Origin: Orobanche coerulescens
Taxonomy: Eukaryota > Streptophyta > Magnoliopsida > Lamiales > Orobanchaceae
Reading direction: 5' to 3'
Assembly: GCA_033398695.1 (NCBI GenBank)
Contig: CM065801.1
Span: 51,532,358 to 51,596,357 of the forward strand
Length of the DNA stretch: 64,000 bases
In this document: piece after piece, positions 36,537 through 47,792 of the stretch
How positions within the stretch are numbered: the first letter of the stretch is position 1
How the letters are laid out: the number at the start of each line of letters is the position of its first letter
The notes under the pieces: model-generated
Told to the model about the DNA's origin: nothing
What the model saw: only the letters and a program-made list of their open reading frames with translations
The model's database searches: none
Translations under genes and position numbers: made by a program

Positions 36537-37790
36537 TATTTCAATCCACTAGCTGTTATTCTCAAAGAAAATAAACTAGATGGCACTAACTTTGCCGATT
36601 GGAAAAGAAATCTTGACATTGTCCTGACTGCTGAGGGGCATAAGTTTCTCTTAATCGAGGAGAGCCCTCTAGAACCAGAATCGGATGCCACTCCCGAAGA
36701 GTTGGCTGAATTCCTAAAATGGAAAAAGTCTGATGAGATGGCTCGCTGTTACATTTTGGCTTCACTGACAAATGTATTGCAGCATCAGCATCAGACGATG
36801 GGTTCGGCCGCGGAAATGATGAAAAGTCTCACCGAGATGTTTGGTCATCAGAACTGGGCGGCTAGACAAAATGCTATGAGGGTATTGATGACAACCCAAA
36901 TGTCTGAAGGGACTTCAGTAAGGGATCATGTTCTAAAAATGATGTCTCATTTGAACGAACTGAGCATACTGGGAGCTACTATCGATGCGGAAACACAGGT
37001 CGATATTATCTTAGGCAGCTTACCTAGAAGCTTTGAGCAGTTCCGCCTCAACTACAATATGAACCGTAGGACATATAGTTTGGCGGAACTTCTGACAGAG
37101 CTTCAGTCTGCTGAAGGTCTCTTCAAACAAGGTTATCATCAAATTCTTGCGGCAACCAGTGCTACTTCTTCCAAACCCAAATCGGGAAAGAAGAAGAAGC
37201 AGGTTGGCCAGAAGCAAGTGGCAACCCTCAAGGTGAAAATCAAGGCTCCTCACCCCGAGGCGAACAAAAATCCAAAGGGAAAGTGCTACAAGTGCGGTCA
37301 GAAAGGACATTTTAAAGCGGACTGCCCTGCTCTTAAGAAAGGTATGTCTCGTGCACTAGTAGTCAAAACATGTTTGGCAGCTTGTTCTTCCACTTCGTGG
37401 ATAGTTGATTCAGGCTCCACTGATCATGTTTGCTTTGACTCGCATGGTTTTCAGGTAACCAAGCAGCTTAGTGCGGGCGAGATTACCATCAACTGGGGTG
37501 ATTATTCCAGGCTTATGGCTGTTGCAGTGGGAGTCGTGCAATTGAAGATTAATGATAAATTATTAGTTCTCAACAATGTATTATCAGTACCGGATTTTAG
37601 AATGAATTTAATTTCGGTTTCTAAATTAAAATGCGATGGTTATTCAGTTTCTTTTGATGATGATGCCATTATTAAGAAAAGAAGCGGTGTATTTGCAGAG
37701 GTACTTTTAATGATGTACTATATATTGTTAATACTGCACAAACTCCTATGCATAAATCACTTAACTCTTTGTCTAAACCTAAAAAGAGAA
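36537..37790 (+). pseudogene. gag-pol: Element F gag and protease
   Basis: The Met at 36537 gives MYFNPLAVILKENKL and NFADWKRNLDIVLTAEGHKF, the standard start of plant copia Gag (upstream in-frame Mets begin at 36495). Capsid signatures include ARCYILASLTNVLQHQHQ and NLISVSKL-type pol sequence further on. A zinc knuckle, CYKCGQKGHFKADC, lies near 37284-37325. The protease active site WIVDSGSTDHVC is near 37399-37434 and looks intact. The frame stays open to 37808, but the real polyprotein changes frame around 37700-37790, where integrase begins. Gag-protease is therefore intact and fused to an out-of-frame tail. Confidence 0.9.
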
Positions 37791-38845
37791 AAGAACCTTC
37801 AAGCATAAACCAAACATATCTGTGGCATTTACGGTTAGGACATGTAAACCTTAGAAGAATTCAAAGATTGGCAGATGATGGCCCATTGGATGATCTCCAA
37901 GTTGAGTCATTTCCAATTTGTGAATCCTGTCTGGAAGGTAAGATGACCAAAAGGGTTTTTAAAACCAAGGGAAACCGTGCTCAGGATGTGTTAGAATTGG
38001 TTCATACGGATGTATGTGGTCCAATGAATATCCAGGCTAGGGGTGGTTTCGAATACTTCATCACGTTCATAGATGATTATTCGAGATATGGATACATCTA
38101 TTTGATGCGACGTAAGTCTGAAGCCTTTGACAAGTTCAGAGACTTCAAGGCTGAAACGGAGAAGCGTCATGGGAAGAGTATCAAGTCGCTACGATCTGAT
38201 CGTGGTGGCGAATACCTTAGTGGAGAGTTTTTGGATTTCTTGGCAAATGAGGGGATTTCATCCCAGCTCACCGCGCCGGGAACTCCACAACAGAATGGTG
38301 TGGCTGAGAGAAGGAATAGGACTCTTTTAGAAATGGTTAGATCAATGATGAGTTATTCAGATTTACCTATTTCGTTTTGGGGATACGCCTTAGAAACAGC
38401 GGCGTACATTCTAAACTTGGTGCCTTCGAAATCAGTTCCACAAACACCCACAGAACTGTGGAGTGGGCGTAAGCCCAGTCTAGGACATGTTCGGATTTGG
38501 GGTACTCCAACACATGTGCTGAATAAGGAAGCTGATAAGTTGGCATCTCGTACAGAAGTACGAGTGTTTGTGGGATACCCTAAGGGAACGAAGGGTGGCT
38601 TGTTCTATAGTCCCCAGGATCAGAAGGTCATTGTTAGCACCAATGCCCGATTTATGGAAGAGGATTATATGATTAGTCACAAGCCCATGAGCGAGATAAT
38701 TCTGGAAGAGCTGAGGGGCGAGACTCCGTCTATACCAATCATACAAGCGCCAACTAACACTGCACCACGTATCGATTCTGAAACTTTTACACCAACTCAG
38801 GATTTGCCTCGTCGTAGTGGGAGGGTTGTTCGTCAGCCCGAATGA
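37791..38845 (+). pseudogene. pol: Element F integrase
   Basis: An uninterrupted frame holds the whole integrase. The zinc-binding HHCC module is HLRLGHVNLRRI then CESCLEGK. The catalytic triad is visible as VHTDVCGPM, SLRSDRGGEYL and GVAERRNRTLLEM, and conserved FVGYPKGTKGG follows. It ends RRSGRVVRQPE and an in-frame TGA at 38842-38844. The same frame continues beyond, so TGA probably arose from CGA by a C-to-T change at a CpG. Integrase itself looks complete. Confidence 0.9.
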
Positions 38846-39945
38846 TTCATAGGCGTGGGAAAGTTTTCAGACTCAACCCCAGACGAAGATGAATCAGTTC
38901 CCTGGACCTTTAAGGAGGCAATCCAAGATAAAGATGCTGACTCCTCGCAAGAAGCAATGGAATCAGAAATGGGATCTATGGATTCCAATCAAGTGTGGGA
39001 GCTAGTAGAGCTACCTGATGGTGTACAAGCCATTGGGAGTAAATGGGTCTACAAGCGAAAGAAAGGACGTGACGGGAAGGTTGAAACCTTCAAAGCGAGG
39101 CTTGTTGCAAAAGGTTACACTCAGAAAGAGGGTATCGATTATGATGAAACCTTTTCGCCGGTAGCCATGCTTAAGTCAATCCGGATTCTTTTAGCTATAG
39201 CCGCGCATTCGATCCGGAGATTTGGCAGATGGATGTCAAGACTGCATTCTTGAATGGTAGTCTAGACAAGGAAATCTATATGCGCCAAGCAGAGGGATTC
39301 ATTGCTAAAGGATAAGAGCACTTGGTGTGCAAACTTAAGAAATCCATTTATGGACTTAAGCAGGCATCTAGATCTTGGAACACCTGCTTTGTGACGGTTG
39401 TCCATCATGGATTCGTTCAATGTCCGAGTGAGAGTTGTGTGTATAAGAAATGCGATCGAAACGTGTTGGTGTTTCTTGTACTGTGTGTAGATGATATCCT
39501 TCTGATTGGAAACAACGTGAAGGAATTGTCGGGCGTACGGGTATGGCTATCTGAGCAGTTCGATATGAAGGATCTAGGAGAAGCAGGACACATCCTTGGG
39601 ATCAGGATCTTTCGTGATCGGAAGAAGAGGATGTTGTGCTTATCCCAGGCATCCTATATCGATACAGTGCTGAGGCGGTTTAGCATGGAGAATTCCAAGA
39701 AAGGTTTTCTACCTTATAGACATGGAATTCAATTATCTAAGAACATGTGTCCTAAGACACAAAAGGAGATAGATGACATGAAGATGGTCCCTTATGCATC
39801 TGCTGTGGGAAGTCTCATGTATGCTATGCTTTGCACTAGACCAGATATCTATCATGCCGTGGGCATGGCTGCTAGATATCAGTCGAACCCAGACTGTGAC
39901 ACCGGATTGTCCGCAAGCACATACTCAAGTACCGAGAAGGACTAG
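38846..39945 (+). pseudogene. pol: Element F reverse transcriptase, interrupted
   Basis: The frame after the TGA gives [20 protein letters not shown], then [21 protein letters not shown] frameshift at about 39215-39230 moves the next conserved block ([11 protein letters not shown]) to another frame. A TAA at 39313-39315 stops that frame before HLVCKLKKSIYGLKQASRSW (39322 on). The catalytic motif is LCVDDILLIGN (Asp pair at about 39490), with Cys in place of the usual Tyr. SLMYAMLCTRPDI follows near 39815, and a TAG at 39943-39945 ends this part. Non-functional. Confidence 0.9.
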
Positions 39946-39951
39946 GAGTAC

Positions 39952-40458
39952 ATGCTTGTATATCAATCGACGACTGCTTCCTGGGGTTACACCGACTCGC
40001 ATTTTTCATCGGACAAAGAAAAGTCCAAGTCTACTTCGGGTTATGTGTTTAGCACGGGAGGTGGAGCCATTAGTTGGAGGAGTGTGAAGCGTAAATGCAT
40101 CTCGGACTCTACCATGGAAGCCGAGTACGTGGCGGCCTCAGGCGGCCAAGGAGGCGGTGTGGCTCAAGTACTTCTGCGGGACTTAGATGTGATTCCCGAT
40201 TTGCCGCAGGGTATTACACTTTATTGTGATAATCTTGGTGCGATCGCAAATTCAAGGGAACCACGAGCCCATCGAAGTAAACATATCAACCGCAAGTACC
40301 ACATCATACGACACTTCGTAAAGGAAGGAGACGTAGTTGTAGCCAGGGTTGCATCGGAAGATAATCTTGCTGACCCTTTCACGAAAGGCCTACCTTCAAA
40401 AGTTTTTGAAAGGCATGTGGAAGGAATGGGATTACGGTGTATGGCAGCATTGCTTTGA
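39952..40458 (+). pseudogene. pol: Element F RNase H
   Basis: Continues RT after the TAG. Copia RNase H signatures: STSGYVFSTGGGAISWRSVK, STMEAEYVAA and LYCDNLGAIA, then HRSKHINRKYHIIRHFV and the C-terminal NLADPFTKGLP. The Asp/Glu catalytic positions (MEAEY, CDN) are present. The stop at 40456-40458 is natural, just upstream of the polypurine tract. Confidence 0.9.
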
Positions 40459-40534
40459 GTATAAGTGGGACAAATGAGAGACTATGTAATAGAGTAGTAT
40501 ACTAAAAAGCATGCTTTGAGTATAAGTGGGAGAT
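40451..40534 (+). other. Element F polypurine region with duplicated block
   Basis: The tract AAGTGGGAGAT (40524-40534) abuts the 3' LTR at 40535. A 20-bp block TGCTTTGAGTATAAGTGGGA occurs twice, at 40451-40470 (overlapping the RNase H stop) and 40512-40531, so two candidate plus-strand priming sites exist 61 bp apart. Confidence 0.75.
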
Positions 40535-42024
40535 TGTTAGGATTGTATACTGCAAAGCATACTTTATGCTTGTATTACCTAATTTCCCATTTACTACCTA
40601 TGAGGATATTAATTACACTTAATCACATGATTTGCATATTTATTCACGTTATGGTTATGCAAATGAAATGTCTAATTATTTTATATTGTAGATAATGTGG
40701 TGTGTTGGTGTCACACGGAAGATCACATTATCGGTGCCTTATAAAATAATATAATAGTTCACAACCTATATAATTATTAGACAAATTATATAAAGGGTTG
40801 TAGTGTATGCTTGAGAATAGTTGATCTTGACTATTAGCATACATTAGCGTATTTGCATACGTTGAACAGGATCGAGGTGAGATAGTGTCTTCTGTACTGA
40901 CTGTAAGAAGAACGTAAATCTCGGATAATTATTATTTCTTAATTCTAAGTATATAATATTTAATTGTGTATTTATAATAATTATTGCTTTGATTTACCAT
41001 AGGTGAGAGTCAAAATGATCGACTCAATAAGCCTCGTATCTTGGGCAATAATATTGTTTATACGACAATTATTATTATTACTAAAAATCGTGTCCCGACT
41101 CGTGCGGGCTGATGATGTCCCCTTGAGGAGCTCGATAATGATTATTATATTAAACCCTGCAGATGGATTTAATTCCGATATAATAATAAGGTTCGAGTGG
41201 TACTACTCTTGGATAAGATATTAATTAATTAAAGCTGTCAGTAGCTTATAATTAATTAATGGACATTCGATATCTTAAACACGGGAAATAATATATTTAA
41301 TAAGGAGCCCAATTTCGTAATTTGAGATTTTGGTAGGAAGTGCAATATCAAACTTTTTAGTGGACTAAGTTGATATTAATTAATTCATCATATATTAGGA
41401 AGAGTCCTAATAAGGTAAGATGAATTAATTGGGAGTCCTTCCATAATCCCCCTTTAGATCCCTAGTAGTAGTCCAAGAGCCTATAAATAGGACATATGAG
41501 GTTGGCTGATTTTATCACAAATATACACAAGAAATTTCGATTTTTCTTCTAAGTGTTTAATTGTGGATCTTGACTTGTGTCTTTGATTCCACAATTGAGA
41601 GAACACTTTAATTCTTGCTACACATCGGAATTAATTGAAGAAAAGAAAATCGAGAATTGTGAGGCATATTGTTTCGGCCGATCCATAAGGTGTCCAAGCA
41701 AGATCCGGTAGCTCGTTGCCCACACAACGTCCGGTTCAAGGCGGATCATACTCTAGAAGATCTGAAGGTAGAAATACAAGGCGATCAAGAAGGAAGTAAC
41801 CAACGCGCTTCAAAAGGTAATATCCTATGATCTTGGATCTAGATTAGGATATTTTAATTAATCAACATATTTAATTAATAAATAATAAATAATATTTAAA
41901 TTGCTTGTTAGTCTTAGTAATTAATTAATTAGCATGCCTAAATAGATCTAATGCTCGTAGATGCGTAAAATGCGATTATCATATTTTCCCAAACTTCGCT
42001 TCCGCTGCGTTTTACTTTCCAACA
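40535..42024 (+). repeat. Element F 3' LTR
   Basis: 1490 bp, almost identical to 33645-35132. Differences include a small substituted patch near 40894-40902 compared with 34002-34010. Followed by the AGTTG duplication. Confidence 0.94.
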
Positions 42025-42616
42025 AGTTGTTCGTACAAAAGCTGATAAGATCAAATATTTCCTTAAGAGGCTTAAACCCCAGATAAGGATGCAGTTACTT
42101 AACCACCACTGTACGACCCTGCCGGAGTTCATCGATAAAGCTTTGGAATACGAACTTACTGCGAAGGAGATTTCCAAGAAGCAACCACAGTCCTCCAACA
42201 AGAGATCCAGGAACCAGACCCAGGGTGACAGTAACCGGGGGACATTCAGGAAGCCCTAGTCTGTACTAAATCCTTCTGAGCGTCCACCCATGACATCGAA
42301 GCCGGCCGGATCACACTCTCGAGCGATCAGCTCATCTGTTGTGTGCTATAACTGTGGGGATCAGGGGCACATCAGCTCCAAATGCCCGAAGCTGGCCGTC
42401 GCATGCCATACTTGTGGGAAGAATGGGCATCGTGCTCGTTATTGCAGGAATGGACCGGGATGTGATCCAGTAGCATCTCATGCTCCAGTTCAGTCTTCTG
42501 TCCAGAACCGTGTACCTCCGTCCGCTTCTTATCAGACTACCGGGGCAAACAGAGGGATGGGCCATGGAAATCAAGCTGGTACATCTGGTACCGGAGCTGT
42601 AAAACCCAAAGTCTAA
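42025..42616 (+). pseudogene. gag: Element A gag, C-terminal part with zinc knuckles
   Basis: Resumes A's Gag after element F: KYFLKRLKPQIRMQLLNHH and TLPEFIDKALEYE, then a TAG at 42256-42258. After the stop the same polyprotein continues with two CCHC knuckles, CYNCGDQGHISSKC and CHTCGKNGHRARYC (42341-42456), and a Ser/Gly-rich linker ending at 42616. The stop and the F insertion make it non-functional. Confidence 0.88.
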
Positions 42617-42639
42617 GATATGAAGAAGGTCGACAATCC

Positions 42640-43086
42640 CGAAGCCAGCATGATTGCAGGTACTCTCGAGATCCGCTCTTAGCCTATCTGTATTCTTTTT
42701 GATACTGGTGCTTCACACTCCTTCTTATCTGTTTCTTGTTTGAGTCGTTTGCAATTAGATTATGTTACCTATTGTGAATTGGTCTACCCGATGGTAGAAA
42801 AATTGTTGGGAATCGTGAAGTGAAGAACTGCCCGATTCGTATGAACGACCGTGAGTGGTTGTCAGACTTGATTGTGGTCAATTTACCTAAAGATGATGTG
42901 ATCTTGGGTATCTATTGGATGGATCGTCATGATGCCATACTTAGCATTCGAAAGCGGATAGTGACTGTCACATATGATGATGGTGTTGAATGTATTTTTC
43001 AGGGTGATAATCCCAGTCATTCCGAGAGAGTCATCAGCGCAATGAAAGTAGTGAAACTGCTTATTCAAGGATGTGTTGGTTATTGA
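42640..43086 (+). pseudogene. pol: Element A protease
   Basis: Retropepsin with the active site FDTGASHSFLS near 42698-42730, after an in-frame TAG at about 42680. The flap region and C-terminal core (WLSDLIVVNLPKDDVILGIY, MDRHDAIL) are in the frame 42820-43086, with a frameshift between the two parts (about 42790-42815). Confidence 0.8.
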
Positions 43087-43092
43087 TGTTAC

Positions 43093-44503
43093 ATGACCAA
43101 GACAGCAGATCGACCAGTTGAATTGTCTGATATTCCGGTAGTTCGAGACTACCCAGATGTATTTCCAGACGAGTTGCCAGGCTTACCCCCACATCGTGAG
43201 GTAGAGTTCACCATTGAGTTGGAGCCAGGAACGTCCCCGCTTTCGAAAGCACCGTATCGTATGGCACCAACTGAGATGCAGGAGTTGAAGAGACAGCTTG
43301 AGGAGTTGACTGAAAAGGGCTATATTCGACCTAGTGCATCCCTTTAGGGAGCACCGGTGTTATTTGTACGTAAGAAAGATGGATCTCTACGTTTGTGTAT
43401 TGATTACCGTGAGTTGAACAGGGTAACAATCAAGAACAAATATCCATTACCTCATGTTGTTTATTTGCTGGATCAAATCCAAGGCGCCGCTGTATTTTCC
43501 AAGATCGACTTAAGATCCGGATATCATCAGTTGAGGATTCGAGAGTCTGACATTCCGAAGACAGCTTTTCGTACTCGCTATGGGCATTATGAATTTCGTG
43601 GTGATGCCATTTGGACTGACTAATGCACTGGAGGTATTCATGGAGTTGATGAATCGAGTTTTTATTAATTATTTGGATCGTTTTGTAGTCATTTTTATTG
43701 TCAACATTCTGATTTACTCTCGTGACCATGAAGAGCACGAGTACCACCTCCATCAGGTTCTCGATGCGTTGAGGCGGGAACAGCTAAATGGAAAATTTTC
43801 CAAATGTGAGTTCTGGATGCCTGAGGTTATTTTTCTTGGACATGTGATGTCATCCGATGGGTTGAGAGTAGACCCACAGAAGACAGAAGCTATCCGAGAC
43901 TGGCTACCTCCGAAGAACATGAAGGAAGTTTGTAGTTTCCTGGGTCTAGCAGGTTATTACCGACGGTTCGTGAAAGGTTTTTCCAAGATTGCTCAACCGA
44001 TGACTAACCTGTTGAGAAAGGATAAGAAGTATTTGTGGTCAGAGGCATGTCAGCAAAGTTTTGATGAACTCAAGAGTCGATTGATTTCAGCACCTGTTTT
44101 GGTTCTACCAAAAGGAACGGAAGGATTCGTGGTGTATAGTGATGCGTCGAGACAGGGCCTTGGATGTGTGTTAATGCAGAATGGGAAGGTGATTGCCTAT
44201 ACATCAAGACAGCTGCGACCTTACGAGGTCAACTACCCGACCCATGATTTAGATCTAGCAGCCGTGGTGTTTGCTTTGAAAACTTGGCGTCACTATCTGT
44301 ATGGAGTTACCTGTCAAATTTTTACTGATCATAAGAGCCTGAAGTACATTTTTACTCAGAAGGAGTTGAACATGAGGCAGAGAAGGTGGCTAGAACTAAT
44401 CAAGGACTATGATATCGAGATCCTTTATCATCCGAGCAAAGAAAATGTGGTTGCCGACGCCTTGCGTTGTAAGACAGTACATATCGATGGATTTTATTAC
44501 TAG
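43093..44503 (+). pseudogene. pol: Element A reverse transcriptase and RNase H, catalytic Asp pair lost
   Basis: RT begins [20 protein letters not shown]; a TAG at 43345-43347 interrupts before [21 protein letters not shown] frameshift at about 43600 leads into the frame from 43580 ([10 protein letters not shown]). The motif that should be F-I-D-D reads FIVNILIYS (Val-Asn at 43700-43705), so both metal-binding Asp residues are gone. RNase H follows in the same frame: [18 protein letters not shown] and [19 protein letters not shown], ending [15 protein letters not shown]. The next 30 bases enter integrase core sequence after a large deletion. Confidence 0.92.
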
Positions 44504-45527
44504 CTTGCCGACGAGCCATCGAGGTATGAATAAAATTTGGGTGATCATGGATCGTCTGACCAAATCGGCCCACTTCTTGGAGATTAAGGATACGTGGGGT
44601 CCCGAGAGGTTGGCCCAGCTGTTCATTAAAGAGATTGTGAGGTTGTATCGTACCCCCAAGAGCATTGAATCAGATCGTCACAGACGGTTCGTGTCACATT
44701 TTTTGAAGGCAGTTCATCATGCGATGGGTACACAGTTGAACTTCAGTACGACATTTCATCCTCAGACCGACGGTCAGTCTAATAGGACTATCCAAACTCT
44801 GGAGGATATGTTGAGGGCGTGTGCTCTCGATTGGAAGTACAACTGGGAAGCCCAACTACCGTTGGTGGAATTTACCTATAATAACAGTTGGCATGCTTCG
44901 ATTAATATGGCACCTTATGAGGCATTGTATGGCCACCGTTGTAGGTCCCCTTTGTGTTGGGACGACTTTTCTGAATCCCTTGGTATGGAGCCTGATATGT
45001 TGTTAGCAGCTCGTGAAAAGATTAACCTGATTAAGAGTCGTCTATTAACGGCTCAGAGCCGCCATAAATCGTATGCAGATAATCGTCGGCGACCACTTGA
45101 GTTCGAGGTTGATGATCATGTACTGGTAAAAGTGCCCCTACTCGAGGTGTTTTTCGTTTTGGGAAGAGAGGCAAGCTGAGCCCGAGGTATATTGGTCCGT
45201 TTGAGATTTTGGAACATGTAGGCGATCTAGCCTATCGTCTGGCGTTACCACCAGCTTTGAGTCGGGTTCACAACATATTTCATGTATCCCAGTTGAGGAA
45301 GTATGTTGCTGATCCGAGCCATATTATCCAATTCGAAGAGGTCGAGATAGCCGATGATGATTCTTCTGAAGAACGTCCTGTGCGGATACTCGAGAGGAGG
45401 ATCAAACAGTTGGGGAATAAGACGATTCCCTTATTGAAGATTCAGTAGTTGAGATACGGAATCGAGGAGGCTACGTGGGAAACTGAGGGCAGCATGCGGG
45501 AGAGATATCCCGAGTTATTTACTCCTT
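44485..45527 (+). pseudogene. pol: Element A integrase core and chromodomain-like tail, N-terminal module deleted
   Basis: RNase H ends near 44470 and the sequence passes almost at once into [20 protein letters not shown], so the zinc-binding HHCC module, normally more than 100 residues, is missing. In the core the first Asp (MDFIT) and second (ESDRHRRFVSHF) are present, but the catalytic Glu region reads TDGQSNRTIQ with Asn at 44781-44783. A frameshift near 45150 precedes [19 protein letters not shown]. The C-terminus (45209-45527) has [14 protein letters not shown] and, after a TAG at 45446-45448, GIEEATWE and YPELF, the chromodomain-like tail. Confidence 0.9.
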
Positions 45528-45548
45528 AGTTTCGGGGACGAAACTCCT

Positions 45549-45563
45549 TTTAAGGGGGGAGTA
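45549..45563 (+). other. Polypurine tract of A
   Basis: TTTAAGGGGGGAGTA directly before the 3' LTR at 45564, preceded by AGTTTCGGGGACGAAACTCC. Confidence 0.8.
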
Positions 45564-47071
45564 TGTAATATCCGCCTGAATTCTCATCTTTACTGTTGTA
45601 TTTTTCGGATGATTCGAGTATTGTATCCGTATTTATTATAATGAGTATATTGTTGATATAGACTAAATCGAATTGTTTATCTTTGTTGTCCACTCTATAG
45701 TTTGCTGTTACATGTTGTTTGGATAATTTCATTTTTTACTGTGTGTTTTGCCCTTAGCGTGCGCTACGATGTTAGGTTTACGCACGCTATGTGTGTAACA
45801 TTACGTATGTAACACTTCAATGTCAACATACGTAATGTGGTGTATCAGTCAGCATCTTGCCTTTCGTCGGGTGGGACCAGGCGTGAGCGGGGGTTGGTGA
45901 TCCGATCGTGATAGCCTAGTCAACAGCCATTACGTACGTAATGGCTATGTGTTAGCATACGTAATGTACATGATCTTTACATACGTTATCTTTGCAACGT
46001 ATGTAATAGTATATGTGATTTGAGACAGTAGCCTCTGGGGACTCGTTTCGTACGTAACATCCGTAGGATTACGTGCGTATGTGCTTAACGTACGCTATGC
46101 TTTAGCGATAGCGTACGTAATGCTAGATGCAGATTATAAGGGCATGACTTGCCTTTCATTTTTGCATGATCCTAACTCGGTCTCTCTCTCCAAAAACCGA
46201 TCCCTTACCTTGCTAAATTACATTTTGCCCCTCTAATCTTGTGTTAAAGCTCCGTCACTTGGATTATAGCTTGGTAACTAGAAGTTTGGAGTGTGTTCTT
46301 GGAGTTTTGGCACTAATCTTCATTACTTTTTGAGGTTGGTTATCTAAACTAATGTTTTTTCATATTGTTGATGATGTTAGTAAGGAAGTAATTCATGTAG
46401 TGTTAGATTATTCAAGTACAACATGATAGTTATTGGATTTATGAACAAACTAAGTATAGAACATGACAATATTGTTAGTGTTACCTCTTGAATGGTTAAA
46501 GAAGTTGTAAGAATAACATGTTGCTATTAATGCTTATGAAATCATGATGATTAGGGTTATGAGTATGTTCTTGGTGCTAAAAGAATCCTATGATGTTATA
46601 ACCATACATCTTAGAAGGTTTAACAAAACCCTTGTTCTTGTCCTAGAAGTGTTCTTCTTAAGTTGCTCTAAACTCTTGATTTCCGAATCCTTGATGTTAT
46701 GATGATATTATTAGGCATGTTTTAGAATATTCAGATGCTATGCAAACTATAAACATGGTTAAAATATTATGTTGAACGGTTAAGGTTTTGGATATAGATT
46801 GAAGATTATTATGCCTACTACCTTGTCAAATCCATTTTGGTAGGATTTTGTTGATAGGATGTTAGAACTCACATTGGTATGTTGATCATGATGATAATAT
46901 TATGTTCTTGGTGATGTTGAGAAAATCAAAAGTATTTTAAACTTGAAGAACCAAGTAGGAATCATTATGTAAATGAGTCGGAATCATGAACTTAGAACTT
47001 TCATTATCATGCTAATATGTCATAGATGGGATGCTCTTGATATTCATGATATTCGTAGTGTTCTTGATATT
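45564..47071 (+). repeat. Element A 3' LTR, part 1
   Basis: Starts TGTAATATCCGCCTG. It carries the palindrome array 45755-46121 and TATAAG at 46135-46140. Interrupted after GATATT (47066-47071) by the LINE. Confidence 0.9.
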
Positions 47072-47792
47072 ATTGAGAAGGTATGGGGAGCTATGGCAAG
47101 ACCAGTGTTTGCCGGATTTTGAGTTTAACAAGGAAAAACTCACAGTCATGCACATATCGATCAAGCTGCCCAAACTGCCTGTTCCATTCTAGGGAAGGAA
47201 AAGCCTGGGTAGAATAGCTAGTGTTGCTGGCAAGCCTGTTCGAACGGATGAGTGCATAATAAAGCAACAGAGGATTGCTTATGCCCGTGTACTAGTAGAG
47301 GTTGATATCAGCCAGCCATTAGTGAAAAGTGTGAAGCTTAAGAAACCAAATGGTGACACTTTCGAGCAAGCTATTGAATATGAATGGACTCTAATTTATT
47401 GTCAAAAGTGCCAACTGTTAGGGCATGATTGTAATGTACTGAAGGCACAAAGAAATGAACAAGGGAGAATTGACAATAGAAGAAGACAAGGGAACAGACC
47501 ACCAATTGGGCAGTGGATAGAGGTTAGGAACAAAAACAAGACAGGAAATCCAAATCATGCACAGCAGAACGCACAAAGGTCTGGTAATACGCAAGATGGG
47601 AAAAGGAAGAATGATAAGAATCAAAATACACAAAATGTGAATGCTAACACATTCATAGCACTTAGCCTCGAGGAGAATGCACCCTCATTACCTGTTGGAA
47701 CCCAAAATGGAACAGGTAATACTGAAGTTCAGTTTGGTAATTTTGTTGATACTACAAGGATCTCAGATCCAAACACCCCGCCAATTAGATGA
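47072..47792 (+). pseudogene. LINE ORF1, C-terminal part
   Basis: Plant L1 ORF1 proteins bind the RNA. The first 250 bp show the conserved IKLPKLPVPF-type segment and DECIIKQQRIAYARVLVEV, with early in-frame stops. From 47322 the frame is open. It has a CCHC-type motif (YCQKCQLLGHDC) and a basic, Asn/Gln-rich tail with RNKNKTGNPNHAQQNAQ. The TGA at 47790-47792 overlaps the ORF2 ATG at 47789-47791. Confidence 0.83.

Larger units (their letters stand above)
33645..42024 (+). mobile_element. Element F: complete Ty1/copia retrotransposon in A's gag
   Basis: LTRs 33645-35132 and 40535-42024 (1488 and 1490 bp) start TGTTAG and end CCAACA, with perfect TSD AGTTG (33640-33644 and 42025-42029). The gag of A is continuous without it. 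The interior order is PBS, leader, gag, protease, integrase, RT, RNase H, polypurine tract. Integrase before RT is the copia order. The LTRs are nearly identical, so the insertion is fairly recent, but the polyprotein carries two frameshifts and several stops. Solo LTR D is an older copy of the same family. Confidence 0.96.
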
